A stretch of DNA of 64,000 bases from Latescibacteria bacterium UBA6620 (GTDB taxonomy: Bacteria > Latescibacterota > UBA2968), in the NCBI GenBank assembly GCA_002433075.1, contig DJHM01000034.1, positions 1,009-65,008 on the forward strand, written 5' to 3'. Below are positions 34,589 through 43,556 of this stretch, piece by piece. Below the pieces are notes generated by a model. That model saw only the letters and a program-made list of their open reading frames with translations. It had not been told where the DNA came from and did not search any database. Positions within the stretch are counted from its first letter, which is position 1; the number at the start of each line of letters is the position of its first letter. The position numbers were made by a program, and so were the translations under genes.

Positions 34589-34747
34589 CAGGTCGTGGGG
34601 CCGGACAACGAGAGTCACAAGGCTGATTTCCCGCGACTTACCTCCTCCGGTTTTTGCGGTACGTTCTTTGCCTCACAACCTCCTGGACCGGATGGCTTGA
34701 AGCGTCGAGCGGACTGAGATACACTTTATGCAGCAAGGGGGACGGAT

Positions 34748-34972
34748 ATGGCAGAAGAAATAGGAACGAAGGACGCACTGGAGCAAGTGAACTCCAGATT
34801 GGGGACTCTCGAGCAGGACTTCCGTTCGCTGGACGCCAAGATGGACGCTCGATTCGACAGAATGGGTACCCAACTCGGTACAACAACCCGTTGGCTGGTT
34901 GGCCTCGTTTTCACCAGTTGGTTCACGATGATGGCCTCAATGGCCTCCATCTGGCTCAAGCTTGGGAATTGA
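34748..34972 (+). CDS. Small coiled-coil membrane protein
   Basis: A 74-residue protein with an N-terminal coiled-coil (heptad-like ALEQVNSRLGTLEQDFRSLD, residues ~10-30, then DAKMDARFDRMGTQL) and one C-terminal membrane helix (WLVGLVFTSWFTMMASMASI). Similar proteins are tail-anchored with unknown function. GGGGGAC precedes the ATG by 5 bases. A weak hairpin terminator follows at 35087-35117. Confidence 0.75.
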   Translation: MAEEIGTKDALEQVNSRLGTLEQDFRSLDAKMDARFDRMGTQLGTTTRWLVGLVFTSWFTMMASMASIWLKLGN

Positions 34973-35086
34973 CCGACTTACAAGTCTCGCCTGACCACAC
35001 CTGCTCTCCTCCTCCCGCACCAAATCCCTGGCGTAGATGGGCTCTTCCCTGTCTTACCGTACCTCCTGCACCCTACCCGCGAAGGC

Positions 35087-35117
35087 AGACCTCCCGCTCA
35101 CCTCGCAAGGTCTTTTT
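35087..35117 (+). terminator. Weak hairpin with T-run
   Basis: AGACCT (35087-35092) pairs with AGGTCT (35108-35113), followed by TTTT. It lies between the coiled-coil gene and the convergent amidohydrolase gene. At about 34998 the same gap contains CCACACCTGCTCTCC, one arm of the 54633-type repeat. Confidence 0.35.
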
Positions 35118-35133
35118 ACAAATCTTCTCGAGA

Positions 35134-36372
35134 TCAATCGTCCCGCAGGACTGCCTTCTCCGCAGCAGCACGTCCCTTGTCGATCTGAACCTGATTCGGA
35201 AAGATATCCGGCCGGGTCATCTCGCCTCGTTCCCCCGCCCTCCAGACCGCCTCCGCCACGAACAGACGATCGATTTTTCGCATCTGCCCGATCGTGTCTT
35301 CGAGCTCCATTTCCTTCTCATCGAAAGACAGGACCGTCACATCCGCCTCCCGCCCAACGCCCAGCGTCCCGATTCGATCTCCCCAGGCGATCGCCTCTGC
35401 CGGCCCGATGGTCGATGCCCGGATGGCATCCTTCAAAGGCATCCCGAGAGCAATCATTTTCGACATCACCGTCGGCATATCGTAAGCCGGTCCGTCACAG
35501 GTCAGCGTATGCATATCCGTGCTGATTGCGTCTGGCCAGAGACCCGCCTCGATGCAGATCTCCGCCACCCTGTAGTTGAACCCCCCCATCCCGTGTCCCA
35601 GATCGAAGATCACACCCCGGCTCTTCGCCTCAAGGACCGCATCGTGGACCTGACGACTCGACGAATCGACCACCGTGCTGTCGAATCCGTGGTAGCAGTG
35701 CGTGTAGATGTCCCCCTTCCTGAGATGACCCGGGCACGCTTCGAGGGGGATCGTAGAAAAACTGTGGTGCGTCATCAGCGGCAGGCTCAACGTCTCCGCG
35801 GCTTCCTGTGAGTGACGGTAGGCGCCCGCCTCGTTCTTCCCGTTGTCCGCAATCGACGCCGACAACCTCACCTTCACCCCAATGACGATATCTTCGTTCT
35901 CTCGAGCGCACTCCACACACTTTTCACTGCTGATCAGTTTCATCGCTTCCAGTTCGCCTGGCTCGTCCCCGTCCGTCGAACGCCCCACCGCCAGACCGAT
36001 GCGCGATATGTTCAGAAACGCGAGAAGACGCGTCTTCGAAGGCTCGACCGCGAACCGGCGATAACCCGGGAAGATGTCGAATCCCGCACTCCCCGTATCG
36101 ACCGCCGTCGTCACCCCGCGACCGAGACAGAAGGAGTCGGCATCGATACCGAGTGGGGTGACGCGGTCATAGGTATGTGTGTGAAGATCGACCAGCCCGG
36201 GTGTCACCAGCTTCCCGCGCGCGTCGAACACCTGGGCGGCGCCTTCTACGGGGAGGTTCTCACCTACCGCCGCAATCTTCCCATTCGTAATCGCCACGTC
36301 GCACCGCGTATCCACATCGTTCGCGGGATCGATAACGTGTCCGCCCTGGATGACCCAATCGGTCTTGCTCAT
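35134..36372 (-). CDS. Amidohydrolase/deacetylase-family metallohydrolase
   Basis: A 412-residue TIM-barrel amidohydrolase of the dihydroorotase-like EF_0837/deacetylase branch. It shows LVTPGLVDLHTHTYD (H-x-H), TAVDTGSAGF, VKVRLSAS (likely carboxylated Lys), MTHHS, IYTHCYHGF, DLGHGMGGFNY and ISTDMHTLTCDGP (metal Asp). All metal ligands appear present. Substrate unknown: family members hydrolyse N-acyl amino acids, hydantoins or lactam-like compounds. A paralogue lies at 56813-58039, where one His differs. It is monocistronic on the minus strand. Confidence 0.85.
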   Translation of the reverse strand: MSKTDWVIQGGHVIDPANDVDTRCDVAITNGKIAAVGENLPVEGAAQVFDARGKLVTPGLVDLHTHTYDRVTPLGIDADSFCLGRGVTTAVDTGSAGFDIFPGYRRFAVEPSKTRLLAFLNISRIGLAVGRSTDGDEPGELEAMKLISSEKCVECARENEDIVIGVKVRLSASIADNGKNEAGAYRHSQEAAETLSLPLMTHHSFSTIPLEACPGHLRKGDIYTHCYHGFDSTVVDSSSRQVHDAVLEAKSRGVIFDLGHGMGGFNYRVAEICIEAGLWPDAISTDMHTLTCDGPAYDMPTVMSKMIALGMPLKDAIRASTIGPAEAIAWGDRIGTLGVGREADVTVLSFDEKEMELEDTIGQMRKIDRLFVAEAVWRAGERGEMTRPDIFPNQVQIDKGRAAAEKAVLRDD

Positions 36373-36456
36373 GCAAACCCTCGTTCCTGCGTCGGCTCTC
36401 CGGTCGCAACAGGGTCAGGTGGCCCCCGCGATCGTTAAACCCCGGCGTTTAGTGAA

Positions 36457-37206
36457 TCAGGGAGGTGTCATATAGTGAAATCGATAGGCATCCCGGTACC
36501 CGAGGCGTTCATACAGACGCCGAGCACCCGTGTTCGACTCGGTGACACCCTGAACGTAAGCGGTCCGTGCACCCGCCTCGCGTCCGATCTTTGTCAGACC
36601 GTGGATCAGCTGCGCCCCCAACCCCTGACCGCGAAGCTCGGCCACGGTAAACAGTTCAGCGAGTTGGTAAAGGTCTTCGTACTGCACCGATCGTCCATAG
36701 GAACACTCCCGCCCGTCACGCACGAGAGCCGTGTACCAGACTGGAAGGCTCAGACCGGTCAGAGCTTCTCGTTTGGCCTGCAGCCCGTGGGCTTTTGGGT
36801 CGTCATTGATGCGGCGAACCAGGTCCAGCCACGCGTCTAGATCGATCTCGGTCAGATCGTCTCCCACCAGCCCATCCGCCGGTTCCGTCATCGGACAGGT
36901 CATCACGATCATCGGGCGGAGAGGCGTGTATCCGCGCGCAAGCAGGAACGATTCGATAACCTTTCCCTCATCCAGGGGAGTCAACCGAAAGTTACAGGGC
37001 AATCCCCGCTCCGCGTAGGCTCGCTCACACGACTCGATCCGGGACTCGAGACCATCCGGGGCTGCCGTCAGAGGCCATACCGCGTTCGTGTTCCGGCTCA
37101 CGCCTGTGTTGAAACGGAACATCCACCCGTCCTCGAACACCGTCTCCTGGGCCGGCAGCATATGGGCGGTGGCTTCCTCTACGTGCCGGATGTCGATTTC
37201 GGACAT
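36457..37206 (-). CDS. GNAT-family N-acetyltransferase
   Basis: A 249-residue protein with an N-terminal ~130-residue segment of degenerate GNAT fold and a C-terminal GNAT domain. Motif A is LFTVAELRGQGLGAQLIHGL (acetyl-CoA pyrophosphate loop R-G-Q-G-L-G), and motif B is NTGARRLYERLGYRDAYRFH. The double arrangement is like the YncA/YesJ class of tandem GNATs. Acceptor substrate unknown. It lies 54 bases after the epimerase gene in the same direction. Confidence 0.82.
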   Translation of the reverse strand: MSEIDIRHVEEATAHMLPAQETVFEDGWMFRFNTGVSRNTNAVWPLTAAPDGLESRIESCERAYAERGLPCNFRLTPLDEGKVIESFLLARGYTPLRPMIVMTCPMTEPADGLVGDDLTEIDLDAWLDLVRRINDDPKAHGLQAKREALTGLSLPVWYTALVRDGRECSYGRSVQYEDLYQLAELFTVAELRGQGLGAQLIHGLTKIGREAGARTAYVQGVTESNTGARRLYERLGYRDAYRFHYMTPP

Positions 37207-37260
37207 AGATCCTCGATGACAGGCAGATTCCCTGAGACGACGGCCCTGCTCCAGATCCTG

Positions 37261-38268
37261 CTATTTTCCGTAGTAATCCCGGTACCAGTCCACGAACCGC
37301 TGGATGCCGTCCTCGATCGACGTTGAAGGGCGATATCCCACATCCCTCTCCAGATCCGCAATATCGGCCGCTGTCGCCTCCACATCACCTAGCCGGGCAG
37401 GCAGGAGATTGCGCCTGGCCTCCTTCCCGACGGCCTTTTCAATGACGTTCACAAACTGCTCCAAGTCGACCGTCTCGTCGCTTCCGATGTTATAGACGCG
37501 AAAAGGCGCGCTCGACCGGCTGGGGTCCGGATCGTTCGCGGACCAGGAGGGATCGGGCTCCGGAATCCGTTCCGAGACCCTCACGATGCCTTCGACCACA
37601 TCATCCACATACGTAAAAGAACGTTTCGAGCGTCCGTTGTTATAAAGATCGATGGGTTGATCGTTCAGGATCGCTTCTGTAAACAGGAACGCTGCCATAT
37701 CGGGTCGCCCCCACGGTCCATATACCGTGAAAAAGCGAAGTCCCGTCGTCGGTAGATTGAACAGATGACTGTAGGCGTGCGCCATCAATTCGTTCGATTT
37801 TTTCGTCGCCGCATACAGGCTCATCGGGTGGGCAGTGACCTGCGAAGCCTCGGAGGGAAGAGATTCGTTCAGACCATAGACGGATGACGAAGAAGCGTAG
37901 ACAAAGTGACGCACCGAACGCACGCGACACGACTCGAGTACGTTGATGAACCCTACCACGTTGGCCTGGATATACTCACGAGGCACTTCGAGGCTGTAGG
38001 TGACTCCTGCCTGGGCAGCGAGGTGAACGACGGTCCGGAAAGTTCGTTCTTCGAACACCCGGTCGACGAATGCATCGTCTTCAACAAGGCCCTCGAAAAA
38101 TTCGAAACCCTCGCGGTCAATCAATCGCTTCAGACGATCGCGTTTGAGCCCCACGCTATAGTAGTCGTTCAGGCTGTCGATCCCGACCACAGGATGTCCG
38201 GTGGTAAGGAGACGTTCACATAAATGGTAACCGATGAAGCCGGCGCATCCGGTCACTAGAATAGACAT
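37261..38268 (-). CDS. UDP-glucuronate 4-epimerase-like NAD-dependent epimerase
   Basis: A 335-residue extended SDR: VTGCAGFIGYHLCERLL (G-x-x-G-x-x-G), SLNDYYSVGLKRDRL, VVHLAAQAGVTYS, SSSSVYGLN, and YAATKKSNELMAH (Y-x-x-x-K). The combination SLNDYYDV/KRDRL, AAQAGVRYS and FTVYGPWGRPDMA is characteristic of UDP-glucuronate 4-epimerases, which supply UDP-galacturonate for surface polysaccharides. ATG 38268 is chosen because the Rossmann strand follows directly. It fits the uronic-acid theme of the region. Confidence 0.88.
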   Translation of the reverse strand: MSILVTGCAGFIGYHLCERLLTTGHPVVGIDSLNDYYSVGLKRDRLKRLIDREGFEFFEGLVEDDAFVDRVFEERTFRTVVHLAAQAGVTYSLEVPREYIQANVVGFINVLESCRVRSVRHFVYASSSSVYGLNESLPSEASQVTAHPMSLYAATKKSNELMAHAYSHLFNLPTTGLRFFTVYGPWGRPDMAAFLFTEAILNDQPIDLYNNGRSKRSFTYVDDVVEGIVRVSERIPEPDPSWSANDPDPSRSSAPFRVYNIGSDETVDLEQFVNVIEKAVGKEARRNLLPARLGDVEATAADIADLERDVGYRPSTSIEDGIQRFVDWYRDYYGK

Positions 38269-38641
38269 GAATTGGACCTGTTGGTAATCCTCAGGAAAAA
38301 TTTCACCTTCTCGACAAGCGAAGCACAATCATCTCTTGCGCGAGTCGATCACGTGCCTTATTATCCTTCTCCAATTCGGGACACTTCTTCGGAAGAACAG
38401 GAGCCTCACTCCCCTAAGACAGGCATCTTGATTTGACATCCCCTACCGAACGACATACCCACCTCGCCCCCGGCGCCTGCCCATCGAGCGGTAAAGCGCA
38501 TCACGTTTCACACCCTTCGCACACACGCTTCCAACAGAGAGTTCCTGAGCTCGATCCTTCGGGTCGACCGAGCGTTCCGATCTACGTCTATTCCTTTCGT
38601 CACACCGCGCACGACTGCAGCACGTTGGATCGGGGGAAAAT
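38269..38641. promoter_or_regulatory. Divergent intergenic region upstream of the HU gene
   Basis: The 373-base gap holds no gene I recognise. TTGACA at 38433-38438 is a perfect -35 element; the region 17 bases later (TACCCA, 38456-38461) is a poor -10. A long leader of about 180 bases would precede the HU start. GGGGGAAAAT precedes the GTG. Confidence 0.35.
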
Positions 38642-39058
38642 GTGAGTACCGTAACCAAGGCCGACCTGGTTAAAATCGTCGTCGCAGAATTTGGTTACTC
38701 AAAGACCGAAGCTGGACAGTACGTCGATGCTTTTTTCGAGTCACTGACTGAATCGATCGTCAACGGACAACGAATCGAAGCACGCGGCTTCGGAGCGTTT
38801 ACCGTTAAGCAAACCAACGCGAAGGCCGGAGCACGCAACCCCAAGACGGGCGAACGTGTGTTCGTCCCTGCCAGGAGAAAGGTAGCCTTCAAGCCCGGCC
38901 GCATCCTGCGCGAAGCTCTTGCCGGCTCGGGAGAGAAGGAAGAACAGCAGGACAGCGAAGTCGACAATCAGGTGCAGACACCGGGCGCCAATCATCGCGC
39001 CAACCACCTGAATGCGGAAGCCCCAAAGCCGGTCCAGTCCTACAGACAACGCGCCTGA
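38642..39058 (+). CDS. HU/IHF-family DNA-binding protein with extended tail
   Basis: HU bends and compacts DNA. Residues 1-95 are the canonical fold: TKADLVKIVVAEFGYSK, VNGQRIEARGFGAFTVK, and the beta-arm GARNPKTGERVFVPARRKVAFKPG. A further ~43-residue hydrophilic tail, acidic then basic, is unusual for HU and lacks recognisable repeats. GTG 38642 follows GGGGGA. It ends in a strong terminator and is a single-gene unit. Confidence 0.93.
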   Translation: MSTVTKADLVKIVVAEFGYSKTEAGQYVDAFFESLTESIVNGQRIEARGFGAFTVKQTNAKAGARNPKTGERVFVPARRKVAFKPGRILREALAGSGEKEEQQDSEVDNQVQTPGANHRANHLNAEAPKPVQSYRQRA

Positions 39059-39082
39059 AGCGCGCTACGTCGCTAAACTGAA

Positions 39083-39117
39083 GGCCCGGTCGGAAATTCG
39101 ACCGGGCCTTCGTCATT
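39083..39117 (+). terminator. Strong Rho-independent terminator of the HU gene
   Basis: GGCCCGGTCG (39083-39092) pairs perfectly with CGACCGGGCC (39099-39108) around GAAATT, followed by TTCGTCATTT. The T-rich tail overlaps the stop of the convergent oxidoreductase gene. Confidence 0.85.
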
Positions 39118-40120
39118 TCAGGGATTCGGGCCGAAGGATTTCGCCCCGTGCCGCCGATTGATCGGCCGCATCGGCGGCAGCCAGCGAGTCGAACGCATCC
39201 TCGCCCGTCACCGCGATTGGGGTGTCGTTCACCAGCGAATCCACAAAGGCCAGCACGGCTCCCTGCAGTCCTGCACGAATGTCGTGGCTGTGTCCGCTGA
39301 GATCCTCCCAATCCTCTTCACCCACGCGGTAGAGCCGATCTCCTATGATCGTCCCTTCTGTTCCCACGATGCGTAAGTGGTCGTCGATGTGCTTGCCCCG
39401 AGGCTGCTGGGCTTCATAGGTCACCGTCACCTGGCCGATCACGTCCCCCTCGAATCGAAAAACGGCTGCCGTCGTCTTGTCCTTCGGGAAGTCCAGTCCG
39501 CCCAACCGGTTACCGAACGCGCTGACCGCCTCGATCGGCCGCCCCGTGTAGTAGCGAATCAGATCGACCTCGTGAATCCCTGTCCCGTTGAGCGCACTGC
39601 GCCCCGCTTCAGGCGATGCATACCACGGGGCGCGCTTGAACTGACCCCGCTTGTCCGCAATGGCATCCACACGAAGATGAATCAGATCCCCGATCTCGCC
39701 CTCCTCGATCAACGCCTTCACACGCTGGCACTGGGGCCGAAATCGTCGTTCGTGAGCCACCATCAGTTTCTTACCCGTCGCCGACGACGACGCGACAATC
39801 GCCCGGGCATCGTCCAGATTCGTAGCCAGGGGCTTTGTCTGAAGTACGTGGGAACCCGATTCCATACAGAGCGTCGAATGCGGGCGATGTAGATGGTCGG
39901 GCGTCACCACAAAAACCGCGTCGGGCCGCTCCTTTTCCAGCATCACTTCCAGCTGTTCGTAGATGGCACTCACCTCAGGATGCGCCTGACGTACCTCTTC
40001 CGATCGATCCGCATCTGCGTCGCACAGAATCAGACAGTCGACGTCGGGGTGACCAGCCAGGGTTCTGACGAAATGCCGGCCGAGCCCCAGCCCCACAACC
40101 GCAATCTTCAACGAAGACAA
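39113..40120 (-). CDS. Gfo/Idh/MocA-family oxidoreductase, TTG start
   Basis: A 335-residue NAD(P)-dependent oxidoreductase: KIAVVGLGLGRHFVRTLAGH (Rossmann), VFVVTPDHLHRPHSTLCME, HVLQTKPLATNLDDA (E-K-P variant Q-T-K-P-L-A), and GTGIHEVDLIRYYTG in the C-terminal domain. The TTG at 40120 is chosen because AGGAGG lies 4 bases upstream and it starts just before the Rossmann strand; an ATG at 40177 would add 19 non-family residues. The substrate is probably a sugar or inositol derivative, unassigned. Confidence 0.87.
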   Translation of the reverse strand: MSSLKIAVVGLGLGRHFVRTLAGHPDVDCLILCDADADRSEEVRQAHPEVSAIYEQLEVMLEKERPDAVFVVTPDHLHRPHSTLCMESGSHVLQTKPLATNLDDARAIVASSSATGKKLMVAHERRFRPQCQRVKALIEEGEIGDLIHLRVDAIADKRGQFKRAPWYASPEAGRSALNGTGIHEVDLIRYYTGRPIEAVSAFGNRLGGLDFPKDKTTAAVFRFEGDVIGQVTVTYEAQQPRGKHIDDHLRIVGTEGTIIGDRLYRVGEEDWEDLSGHSHDIRAGLQGAVLAFVDSLVNDTPIAVTGEDAFDSLAAADAADQSAARGEILRPESLK

Positions 40121-40249
40121 GTGACCTCCTGCCTTGACACCGGAGATCGACCCTTTATTTTTGAAACTCCACGCCATCTTCAGGCATCAAACCCCCGTGT
40201 AAAACTTGAATGTGCCTCCAAAGAACGGCAAGAAGGGACGAGGTGACCG

Positions 40250-40645
40250 ATGTCAGAAAATTTCCAAAAAGTGAAAGCCTATCTCCAGGAGCTGGAGCTA
40301 CCGACAGAGACGGAAGACGAAGCCGAGGAACTCGTCGTCGTCAACGACGATGAACGGGGGATCCACAACCTCATCGTCGACTGTGAAGACCCCATCCTCA
40401 TCCTGGAACAGGCCATTCTGCCGATTCCGGCCAATCCCGGGGATCTCTACAAGCGACTCCTCGAGATCAATCGCACGTTGATCCACGGCGCGTTCGCCAT
40501 CGATCTCGAAACCGGGACGGTCCTGTTTCGGGATACCCTCCGGCTCGACACGCTGGACCGATCTGAGCTCGAAAGTTCTGTCAACGCGCTGAGTCTCGCG
40601 ATGGCCGAGAACGCCGAGGAACTCATCTCTTTCAGCCACCACTGA
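40250..40645 (+). CDS. YbjN/YjfI-like small acidic protein
   Basis: A 131-residue acidic protein with the YbjN-type chaperone-like pattern: a helix (FQKVKAYLQEL), paired strands, LLEINRTLIHGAFAIDLETG, FRDTLRLDTL, and a terminal helix. In enterobacterial yjf operons a protein of this kind (YjfI) precedes a PspA-like protein, and the same order is seen here. Start ATG 40250 is preceded by GAGG at about 40238. It is first of a three-gene plus-strand set with 23 bases to pspA. Role unknown; perhaps a partner or chaperone of the PspA protein. Confidence 0.7.
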   Translation: MSENFQKVKAYLQELELPTETEDEAEELVVVNDDERGIHNLIVDCEDPILILEQAILPIPANPGDLYKRLLEINRTLIHGAFAIDLETGTVLFRDTLRLDTLDRSELESSVNALSLAMAENAEELISFSHH

Positions 40646-40668
40646 ACCGACCAGAACAGGAGAATCCA

Positions 40669-41370
40669 ATGAGCATCTTCCAGCGCGTCTTCAGAATGGG
40701 TAAAGCCGAAGTCAATTCGGCCATCGACAAGATCGAGGATCCCATCAAGATGACCGAGCAGGGAATCCGGGACCTCAAGAAGGACCTCAACACCGCAATG
40801 ACCAGCTTGGCCGAGGTGAAGGGTCAGGCCATTCGGCTGAAGAAGCAGGCCGAAGACAATCAGAACGCGGCCGCCGACTACGAAAAGAAGGCGATGCTGC
40901 TCCTTCAGCGTGCTCAATCGGGCGACCTTGACGCCGCAGAGGCCGACCGACTCGCCACCGAAGCCCTCACCCGCAAGGACGACACGGCTACGAGGGCCGC
41001 CCAGCTTGCCAACGACGCGCAGCAACAGGAGACGATGGCCAACAATCTGCAGACACAGGTCGATCGCCTCAAGTCCACGATCGCCAGCCACGAGAACGAC
41101 CTGATCACGCTCCGAGCGCGCGCCCGAACGGCCGCCGCCACCAAGAAAATCAACAAGCAGCTCGCCAAGGTCGACTCATCCGGCACCCTCGCGATGCTCG
41201 AACGAATGAAGGAACGTGTCGACCAGGACGAATCCCTCGCCCAGGCTTACGGCGACATTGCCGGCCAGGCCACCTCGACCGACGACGAAATCGATCAGGC
41301 GCTGGCCGGTGGCGGAAGTTCGAACGATGAGCGACTCGCCGCGCTCAAAACCAAGATGGGCATCTCGTGA
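40669..41370 (+). CDS. PspA/IM30-family membrane-remodelling protein
   Basis: PspA/Vipp1 proteins are ESCRT-III-like coiled-coil proteins that coat and stabilise the inner membrane under stress. The 233-residue protein begins MSIFQRVFRMGKAEVNSAIDK, then shows DPIKMTEQGIRDLKKDL and long heptad-rich helices to about residue 190. The amphipathic N-terminal helix and the region around residues 25-45 fit YjfJ rather than PspA proper. It lies between the YbjN-like and DUF4178 genes, with the three apparently co-transcribed. Confidence 0.92.
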   Translation: MSIFQRVFRMGKAEVNSAIDKIEDPIKMTEQGIRDLKKDLNTAMTSLAEVKGQAIRLKKQAEDNQNAAADYEKKAMLLLQRAQSGDLDAAEADRLATEALTRKDDTATRAAQLANDAQQQETMANNLQTQVDRLKSTIASHENDLITLRARARTAAATKKINKQLAKVDSSGTLAMLERMKERVDQDESLAQAYGDIAGQATSTDDEIDQALAGGGSSNDERLAALKTKMGIS

Positions 41371-41410
41371 CCCTCGATTTCCTCGATTCAGGCGGCGAAA
41401 GGTCTTCGGC

Positions 41411-41956
41411 TTGAAGTGGAACCCGTTCAGTAAGAAGAAAGAACAGGAGCCGGAACTCGACCCCCTCTCCGATCTCTCGCTCGATCGCCTCAAGGTCGGC
41501 TATATCCTCGACTACGACCTTGAAAGCTGGCAGGTCACCGCTCACAATCGCTACGATTACGACGGGGATTGGACCGACGAGTGGGAAATCAAGTGTGCGG
41601 GCGAAACCCGATACCTGGAACGCGAGGAGGATGATGAGGTCTCCTGGGTTCTGTATCGAAAGATTCCGCTCGACACGATCGAGGAAAACGTCGCCACGCA
41701 CATTCTCGATCACGAAGATCCACCCGACGCCGTCACCTGCGATGGTGTCCGCTACGAGGCCGAATCAAGCGATGCCGGTCATTTTCACCGGAATCAATCC
41801 GAAGACGGAAAGCCCTTCGTCAACTGGACGTATGTCGGCCAGACGGACACCCAGGTCCTTCTCATCGAGCAATGGGGGGAATCTGACTTCGAAGCCTCCC
41901 TCGGCGACGTCGTCCAACCCTACCAGTTCAGCAATATCCTGCCCGGCGCCTCCTGA
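41411..41956 (+). CDS. DUF4178 protein, TTG start (YjfK-like position)
   Basis: A 181-residue protein with the DUF4178 core: LKVGYILDYDLESWQVTAH, WTDEWEIKC, TRYLEREEDDEVSWVLYR, and GVRYEAESSDAGHF. The start is set at TTG 41411 because AAAGG lies 9 bases upstream and the sequence before it in frame overlaps pspA out of phase. It is the third gene of the plus-strand set, 40 bases after pspA, and its stop abuts the stop of the convergent synthase gene without a gap (41956/41957). DUF4178 proteins accompany PspA, DUF350 and spermidine-synthase-like genes in many phyla. Confidence 0.82.
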   Translation: MKWNPFSKKKEQEPELDPLSDLSLDRLKVGYILDYDLESWQVTAHNRYDYDGDWTDEWEIKCAGETRYLEREEDDEVSWVLYRKIPLDTIEENVATHILDHEDPPDAVTCDGVRYEAESSDAGHFHRNQSEDGKPFVNWTYVGQTDTQVLLIEQWGESDFEASLGDVVQPYQFSNILPGAS

Positions 41957-43504
41957 TCAGAACCCCCATTCCGCTTCGTGGTAGTACCGATCCACGACGG
42001 GATCGAACAACGTGTTGACGGCAAGGGCTTCCTGTCCTTCGAACATCCCTCGCCAGAATTTCAGCATTCCATTCCCGGATTCAGAATCCAGAAAAACCGT
42101 CTCTACGGCGTCGTAGTCTTCCCTCTCCGCTTGCCTGCGCAGTTCTGACGGCGACATCGACGTCGCCTTCCTCGCCACCACCCAGCCCCACGTACCCATC
42201 GTAGGCACCGCTACGTGGTAAGGCAGAGCCGAAAACCCCGCTGCTTCGACCGTCTTCATCACGCACAGGAAAACCTTACTGGCGTGAAGTGGACTCGAGC
42301 TCTGCGTCACGAGGGTCCCCTCTTGGGACAGTATGTGCGCACAGCTCGTGTAGAATTCCCTCGTATACAGTCTCGCCAGATTGGGACCTTTCGGATCTGG
42401 AAGATCGACGATGATCACATCGTAGAGCGCCGACGACGCGTCCAGAAACGTGACCGCATCTTCGTTCACGACACGAACCCTTGGATCCTCGAACGCGCCC
42501 TCGTTCGCCTCCACCAGTTCGGGATGCGTGGACCCCAGTTTCGTCATCGCCGGATCGAGATCGACGAGGGTCGCCTGCTCGACCTCCTCGTACTTCAGCA
42601 CCTCGCGCAGCGCCAGCCCATCGCCCCCACCCAGGATCAGAACCTTCGCACGGTCCCCGGCCAGCCGCATCGCCGGGTGGACAAGCGGTTCGTGATAGCG
42701 TTCTTCGTCGTACGTGCTAAACTGGACGTTCCCATCCAGAAACAGCCAGTGGTCGTTCTTCCACCTTGTCATCACGATCTTCTGAAATCGAGTCTGTTCC
42801 GCATACACGACCCGATCTCGGTACTGGCTTTGTTCTCCGAACGTGATGATCGGCCGGATCAGGCACGCCAGCGCGACCAGCGCCAACCCGACGCTCCAGA
42901 AACCGATCTGGGCGGGGATCGGGCGTGCAACCAGTGACCGGTAGCGCCAGAACAGCAAACCGGCAACGGCGAAGTTGACGGCTCCCAGTGCGATCGGTGT
43001 GTAGGTCAGACCCAGATAGGGCAGGGCGAAGAACGCAAAGATCAGCCCCCCGGCCAGCGCACCGTAGTAGTCCTTCTCCATCACCCCCGCGATGTTCGTT
43101 TGCAGCCCCTCGTAGACCTCGTTCATTCGGGCGACCAGCGGAATCTCCATCCCGATCAGTCCACCGATTGCGAGTGCGTAGAGATAGATGAACGTCCCCG
43201 CGCCCCCCGTCGCCAGCCCCCCCAGGTAGGCCACAGCTGCCGACGTCGCGCATAACACGGAGAGGGCGAATTCGACCGCGATGAACCGATCCAGCAATCG
43301 ATCCTCCACGTGCCGACTCAGACGACTCCCCACCCCCATCGCGAACAGCATCATCGACATCACCAGCGTCCACTGCAGCGTCGTATTCCCCAGCAGATAA
43401 CTCGCCAGCGTTGATAGCGTAAACTCCGCCACGATCCCGCTCAGCCCCGTCGCGAAGATACACGCCTTGAGAAGCACACTCTGATTGGAACTACCGAGCT
43501 TCAC
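41957..43504 (-). CDS. Membrane-anchored spermidine-synthase-like methyltransferase-fold protein
   Basis: A 515-residue protein with about seven hydrophobic segments in residues 10-215 and a C-terminal aminopropyltransferase fold. The nucleotide-binding loop is LILGGGDGLALREVLKYE, followed by VDLDPAMTKL, NEDAVTFL, and the Asp-rich VIIVDLPDP. The catalytic region reads DLPDP, like polyamine synthases. Fusion of a membrane domain to this fold is known, and the substrate of fused forms is unsettled. It lies in the minus-strand half of the PspA/DUF350 cluster; its partner in E. coli clusters (YjfC) is glutathionylspermidine-synthase-like. Stop abuts the convergent DUF4178 gene. Confidence 0.87.
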   Translation of the reverse strand: MKLGSSNQSVLLKACIFATGLSGIVAEFTLSTLASYLLGNTTLQWTLVMSMMLFAMGVGSRLSRHVEDRLLDRFIAVEFALSVLCATSAAVAYLGGLATGGAGTFIYLYALAIGGLIGMEIPLVARMNEVYEGLQTNIAGVMEKDYYGALAGGLIFAFFALPYLGLTYTPIALGAVNFAVAGLLFWRYRSLVARPIPAQIGFWSVGLALVALACLIRPIITFGEQSQYRDRVVYAEQTRFQKIVMTRWKNDHWLFLDGNVQFSTYDEERYHEPLVHPAMRLAGDRAKVLILGGGDGLALREVLKYEEVEQATLVDLDPAMTKLGSTHPELVEANEGAFEDPRVRVVNEDAVTFLDASSALYDVIIVDLPDPKGPNLARLYTREFYTSCAHILSQEGTLVTQSSSPLHASKVFLCVMKTVEAAGFSALPYHVAVPTMGTWGWVVARKATSMSPSELRRQAEREDYDAVETVFLDSESGNGMLKFWRGMFEGQEALAVNTLFDPVVDRYYHEAEWGF

Positions 43505-43556
43505 ACTTTCCCTTTTTCACTTTTCACTTTGCACTGCCTTCTGCCCACTGCCTTTC

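Noticed and set aside
34654..35811. A 385-residue plus-strand open frame across the coiled-coil gene and the amidohydrolase
   Set aside because: It crosses two better-supported genes in other frames.
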